In this document: positions 7,730 through 10,424 of the stretch, piece after piece
Layout: each line of letters opens with the position of its first letter
How positions within the stretch are numbered: the first letter of the stretch is position 1
From: Myxococcales bacterium
GTDB lineage: Bacteria > Myxococcota > Polyangia > Polyangiales > Polyangiaceae
DNA length: 10,424 bases
Direction: 5' to 3'
Assembly: GCA_020430865.1 (NCBI GenBank)
Contig: JAGQIY010000127.1
Location: 1-10,424, forward strand
The notes under the pieces: generated by a model
Told to the model about the DNA's origin: nothing
The model's database searches: none
Seen by the model: the letters and a program-made list of their open reading frames with translations, nothing else
Made by a program: the position numbers and the translations under genes

Positions 7730-7854
7730 TCGGCGCGCCGTCCCGCGAAGGACAGCGTCGCAAATCCGGCCGCAAGCGTCGTCAAGTAGCCCGACGCGTG
7801 GTCCACGAAGTGGCGCACGAGAAACCGCTCCACGAGTAGCTGAGTCTCGCCCAT
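7621..7854 (-). CDS. Small hypothetical protein, probable 5' part of a frameshifted gene
   Basis: 77 residues from ATG 7854. GGGGGA at 7858-7863 precedes the ATG with a short 3-nt gap. The first 55 codons have G/C-rich third positions and encode MGETQLLVERFLVRHFVDHA followed by a mildly hydrophobic stretch (GYLTTLAAGFATLSFAG, then AEWIFAIGWCIKTW) that could be a membrane or amphipathic helix pair. The last 20 codons lose the codon bias, while the overlapping frame (7490-7729) takes it over near 7690-7700. This points to a -1 frameshift, either a mutation, a read error or programmed. No classic slippery heptamer is seen. No family recognised. Confidence 0.45.
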   Translation of the reverse strand: MGETQLLVERFLVRHFVDHASGYLTTLAAGFATLSFAGRRAEWIFAIGWCIKTWFGLARSRGCAGVVGSCSSNQPIR

Positions 7855-7867
7855 GGATCCCCCACGA

Positions 7868-7882
7868 GAGCGTAGTACGCTC
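7868..7882. promoter_or_regulatory. 15-bp palindrome, candidate operator
   Basis: GAGCGTA and TACGCTC form a perfect inverted repeat around one central base, 13 bp upstream of ATG 7854. The minus-strand hexamer TACGCT inside it could serve as a -10 box, so a bound repressor would block transcription. No T-run follows, so it is not a terminator. No regulator is identified. Confidence 0.35.
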
Positions 7883-7992
7883 CGCCCCACGAAGACTCCC
7901 TGCATGCCAAGCTCGCCTACTCGGTTCCTGTGGCTCGCCCCCCGTCGAGAGCAAGAAGCGCGGCCGTGGTGCGTGGGACAGGGTGAAGCCGC

Positions 7993-7998
7993 TAGACT
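7993..7998 (+). promoter_or_regulatory. Candidate -10 box for a leaderless transcript
   Basis: TAGACT fits the TAnnnT pattern of a sigma-70 -10 element. It ends 6 nt before GTG 8005, so transcription would begin on or beside the start codon. No convincing -35 element lies at the usual distance. Confidence 0.3.
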
Positions 7999-8004
7999 GG
8001 GGGA

Positions 8005-8505
8005 GTGAAGTGGCTGTTGCTCGCTTGCGCTGCGCTCGGTTGTGAAGCGCGTGACCGGGATGCCAGCGCCGGGTCCAGCGCTCCCGAGCTCCGGAGCGCA
8101 CCCTCGACGTCCGCGGCCAGGCCAGGCTGCGCCGCGCCGCTGCCTTCAGCGCTGCGCGAGCCGCTGAAGTTCACCAGCTGCAAGTCGAAGCCGTCCCATC
8201 CAGACTACCCCGAGTGCCGGTTCTATCAGCTGGACCCCAAGTCGACGCCAGGCTGCCCTCCCAGCAGGCTCGAGCTGGTGATCTCCGGTCACGGCTTGCT
8301 CGAAGGCTACGGGGTCTATATTTCCCCAAAGAAATCTAGTCTGGAGCTGCGTCTGGCCGAGGACGCCGGGGTGTTCGGCACCCGGGCCAGGCGCGGAAGA
8401 CTGCTGGGTACGCTCGAGCTCGAGTCGAATCGGGTGAAGGGCTTCGTCCCTGACGCGCTGCTGCATCCGTACGTCGCAGGCGTGGACATTCCAGTCGACG
8501 ACTGA
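8005..8505 (+). CDS. Small putative lipoprotein, hypothetical
   Basis: 166 residues from GTG 8005, which is needed to include the signal sequence: VKWLLLACAALGC, with a short hydrophobic core and a Cys at 13 in an AALGC context (a loose lipobox; C8 in LLAC is a less likely alternative). A Ser/Ala/Pro-rich linker follows to about 38. The rest is a folded-looking domain with C42, C59, C71 and C83 that could form disulphides outside the cytoplasm (for example FTSCKSKPSHPDYPECRFY), ending in VAGVDIPVDD. No family recognised. The GTG directly follows GGGGGA, too close for a Shine-Dalgarno, and a -10-like TAGACT ends 6 nt upstream, so it may be translated leaderless. The 200 bp from 8506 to 8705 hold no gene that I can support. 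Confidence 0.7.
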   Translation: MKWLLLACAALGCEARDRDASAGSSAPELRSAPSTSAARPGCAAPLPSALREPLKFTSCKSKPSHPDYPECRFYQLDPKSTPGCPPSRLELVISGHGLLEGYGVYISPKKSSLELRLAEDAGVFGTRARRGRLLGTLELESNRVKGFVPDALLHPYVAGVDIPVDD

Positions 8506-8705
8506 TCCCGCCTCGCTGTGGAGCGCTCCTCTCCCCCCAAAAACCAAGGGGCTTGGATGGCTGGTCGCTCGACCACGTTCCGCGAGGGTGGCGGCTGCGC
8601 GCTCAGCTCGGCTCAGTCGAGCTTGGTGGACCTCAGGGCGCGCTCAGTGCGGCTCCTGCGTACGCCGATGCAACGGAGCTTGGCTTCGCCGAAAGGAGCA
8701 TTCAC

Positions 8706-9320
8706 ATGAGTTCAGGACTTGGATTCCAGCAACGGGGTGTCTGGCGCTGGACAGTTGGCGCGCTGGCGCTGGGCGTGATGGTGGCCTGCGGAGGCAGCGA
8801 TGGCGGAGGAGGCGGGGGTAACTCCGGCGGCAGCGGCAACGGAGGCACCGGGAACACCAACGGAGGCAGCGGCAACGGAGGCAGCGGCAACGGGGGCACT
8901 GGCAACGCCCCGGGCTGTACGCAGGTGTGCGATGCCCTCGCCCAGTGCGGCGTCGACTCCGGTCAATGCTCGTCGGTCTGCGGAGATCTCCCCGACGCCT
9001 GTCGCGCCTGCCTGGTCAACGAAGGCTGTGACTCGCCCAGCTGCGAGGCGCCCTGCTCGGGAGGCGCCAACGGCGGCAGCGGCGGCGACGGCGGAAGCGG
9101 CGGAAGCGACAACGGCGGGAGCGGTGGCACGGGCAGCGACGCGTGGGGTCAGAAGTGCTCGGTGATCCTCGAAGACTGTCCGGGTGCTTACGACTGCTTG
9201 AACAAGAGCGGCAGTACCCTGGACGATGGGATCTGCACCCAGGCGTGCACCAGCTTCGCCGACTGCCCCACGTTCTGGGACTGCACCCAGGTGGGTAGCG
9301 GTAAGTACTGTTTTCCGTGA
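8706..9320 (+). CDS. Cys-rich, Gly/Ser/Asn-repeat lipoprotein
   Basis: 204 residues from ATG 8706, with AAAGGAG (8692-8698) 7 nt upstream; an in-frame extension to 8553 is rejected. The signal peptide ends LALGVMVAC (C28, lipobox-like) followed by GGSDGGGGGG, which predicts an outer-membrane or surface lipoprotein. Residues 41-67 are a low-complexity linker of GG[S/T]GN repeats. A 10-Cys module follows at about 70-116 (CTQVCDALAQCGVDSGQC onward), then a second Gly/Ser linker about 117-142 and an 8-Cys C-terminal module (CSVILEDCPGAYDC to GKYCFP). Both modules have even Cys numbers, which fits disulphide-bonded extracellular domains. Such lipoproteins are abundant in myxobacteria, mostly of unknown function. 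Gene orientation matches the lipoprotein upstream, but a 200-bp gap argues for its own promoter. Confidence 0.88.
   Translation: MSSGLGFQQRGVWRWTVGALALGVMVACGGSDGGGGGGNSGGSGNGGTGNTNGGSGNGGSGNGGTGNAPGCTQVCDALAQCGVDSGQCSSVCGDLPDACRACLVNEGCDSPSCEAPCSGGANGGSGGDGGSGGSDNGGSGGTGSDAWGQKCSVILEDCPGAYDCLNKSGSTLDDGICTQACTSFADCPTFWDCTQVGSGKYCFP
8826..8906 (+). repeat. 15-bp tandem repeat encoding GG[S/T]GN
   Basis: Five units of about GGAGGCAGCGGCAAC lie at 8826-8840, 8841-8855, 8862-8876, 8877-8891 and 8892-8906, with a 6-bp insert (Thr-Asn) after the second. Units three and four are identical. All indels are multiples of three and keep the lipoprotein frame, so copy number could vary without breaking the gene. 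Confidence 0.85.
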
Positions 9321-9378
9321 AGAATCGCCGTGGCGCCAACGTAAGACTACGGACGCGCTGGCCCCCGTGAACTTCCCC

Positions 9379-10424
9379 ATGTCCAAGCTGGAGTCCCTGC
9401 GCCGTTCCCTGCCTCTGTCCCTGCGTCTACCCAACCCGCCACCGGTGTGGGTCGGGCGCGGGGCCGAGGTCGACGGATTGGCGCGGGCGCTCGAGCGCGG
9501 GCCGCTGGTCATGGTCTGGGGTCCCAGCGGGATCGGCAAGACCGCGCTGGTGCAGCGCACACTGCACACGCGATTCCCCCGGAGCGTTCCAAGAACGCTG
9601 GTGCTGCGGCTGGCGCCAGAGGCCACTCTGGAACAGAGCCTGAGCACACTGGTGAGCGCGCTGGTCGGGGTGCACCAGCTGAACATCGACCTCAAGCCCC
9701 TGCTGGCGAACCGGGAGTCCTTGGTCGCCACGACCCTCGACCTCGCAGAACTCGAGGTCGAGCACGAGCGGGCGACGACCGGGGGCTGCTGGATCGTGCT
9801 GGACGACGTGCAGCACCTGCCCCAGGGCGATCTCCTGGACCTGCTGGCCGCGCTCGCGCAGCACGCGACGACCAGTCGCTGGATCGCCATCGGACGCGAG
9901 CGACTGGAGCTCGATGTCGCGCTGGGTCAGTCCTTGGCGCTGAGCGGATTCGACGAGCCAGATCTCGAGCGAATGGCCAGCGCCTGGTTCCCCGATCGCG
10001 AACCAGAATCAGAGCTGATCCATCGCGCCGGAGGCTCACCCTGGCGGCTGCTGCGTCTGCTCTCTGGCTCGGACCTCGAGAGCGGTGATGATCCGCTGGC
10101 GGACGTGCCCCGGAGCGCGCGCCCCTTGCTACAGCTGCTGTCCATGATCGAGCTGCCCCTCGGCGCTGCGGTCGTCCAGCGCCTCCACGAGCCCATCGAC
10201 CTCGACACACTCGTGCGCCGGGGCCTGCTCGAACGGACTCCGGCAGGCGTGCGCATCCATGACGCCCAGCGCAGCCTGATGCGGGCCGGGCTCGAGACGA
10301 GCGAGGTCGCGAGGCTCCAGGCGAGTGCAGCGCGTGTGTTGGCGGGGGAGAGCGAGCCCTTCGCCTGGCTGGAAGCTCTGCGTCTGTTTCTTCACGGAAG
10401 CGATATCGAGGCAGCAAAGCGCCT
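9379..10424 (+). CDS. P-loop ATPase, STAND/AAA-like (3' end outside window)
   Basis: The frame is open from ATG 9379 to the window end (348 codons plus two bases); GTG 9367 is an in-frame alternative and neither has a clear ribosome site. After a short basic N-terminus comes VWVGRGAEVDGLARALERG, then Walker A GPSGIGKTAL (G48-L57, K54) and Walker B CWIVLDDVQHLP (D142/D143). A sensor-like WIAIGRE and a LSGFDEPDLERMASAWF segment, as in the helical subdomain of STAND ATPases, follow. From about 255 a winged-helix-like region (LLQLLSMIELPL, VRRGLLERTPAGVRIHDAQR) leads into helices that may begin TPR-type repeats. This layout fits signal-transduction ATPases such as the MalT/AfsR kind, but the effector end is not visible, so the function stays open. 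Codon use is typical of the window. Confidence 0.8.
   Translation, partial: MSKLESLRRSLPLSLRLPNPPPVWVGRGAEVDGLARALERGPLVMVWGPSGIGKTALVQRTLHTRFPRSVPRTLVLRLAPEATLEQSLSTLVSALVGVHQLNIDLKPLLANRESLVATTLDLAELEVEHERATTGGCWIVLDDVQHLPQGDLLDLLAALAQHATTSRWIAIGRERLELDVALGQSLALSGFDEPDLERMASAWFPDREPESELIHRAGGSPWRLLRLLSGSDLESGDDPLADVPRSARPLLQLLSMIELPLGAAVVQRLHEPIDLDTLVRRGLLERTPAGVRIHDAQRSLMRAGLETSEVARLQASAARVLAGESEPFAWLEALRLFLHGSDIEAAKR

Noticed and set aside
8539..8556. Hairpin CCAAG-GGG-CTTGG with an adjoining run of five A
   Set aside because: It would act as an intrinsic terminator only on the minus strand, where no gene lies upstream. On the plus strand no T-run follows, so it does not terminate the 8005-8505 gene.
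8712..9890. Open minus-strand frame (392 codons) spanning the lipoprotein and the ATPase start
   Set aside because: Ala/Arg/Ser-rich translation without motifs; it is antisense to two better-supported genes.

Overview
The window is GC-rich DNA with strongly GC-biased third codon positions. It carries a soluble PAS-PAS hybrid histidine kinase, a sigma-54 activator, and Cys-rich lipoproteins with Gly/Ser/Asn linkers. This style is typical of large-genome myxobacteria (Myxococcota, perhaps Polyangiales). The taxon is inferred from style only; no marker gene is present.

Layout. Positions 1-288 hold the 3' end of an unrecognised gene. Positions 360-2258 encode a cytosolic hybrid sensor kinase (PAS-PAS-HisKA-HATPase-REC). 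Four genes then run on the minus strand, in transcription order: an AldB/ExaC/AcoD-type aldehyde dehydrogenase (5304-3787), a DUF779 protein (3773-3396), a hemerythrin HHE protein (3228-2785) and a small HEXXH membrane protein (about 2742-2302). Divergent to the dehydrogenase is an AcoR-family sigma-54 activator (about 5498-7483) with intact Walker A, GAFTGA and Fis-type HTH motifs. From 7490 to 7854 two overlapping minus-strand frames look like one short gene split by a -1 frameshift. Next come a small putative lipoprotein (8005-8505, possibly leaderless), a Gly-rich, Cys-rich lipoprotein (8706-9320), and the start of a P-loop/STAND-like ATPase that runs off the window (9379 onward).

How the parts fit. 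The centre (about 2300-7480) reads as a self-contained aldehyde-response module. The dehydrogenase has a -24/-12 promoter with exact spacing (TGGCTC-N5-GTGCA at 5344-5359, minus strand), a strong Shine-Dalgarno site and a near-palindrome about 107 bp upstream of the predicted transcription start. The divergent gene encodes the enhancer-binding protein class needed to fire such a promoter. A second motif of the same type (TGGCCC-N5-CTGCA at 3240-3255) sits directly before the hemerythrin gene, so the activator may control two units. Its spacing would put the transcription start at the start codon, so it is either a leaderless sigma-54 transcript or a chance match. The strongest leads are this regulatory pair and the aldehyde dehydrogenase, DUF779, hemerythrin and HEXXH-membrane-protein neighbourhood. 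No RNA genes, CRISPR arrays or mobile elements were seen.
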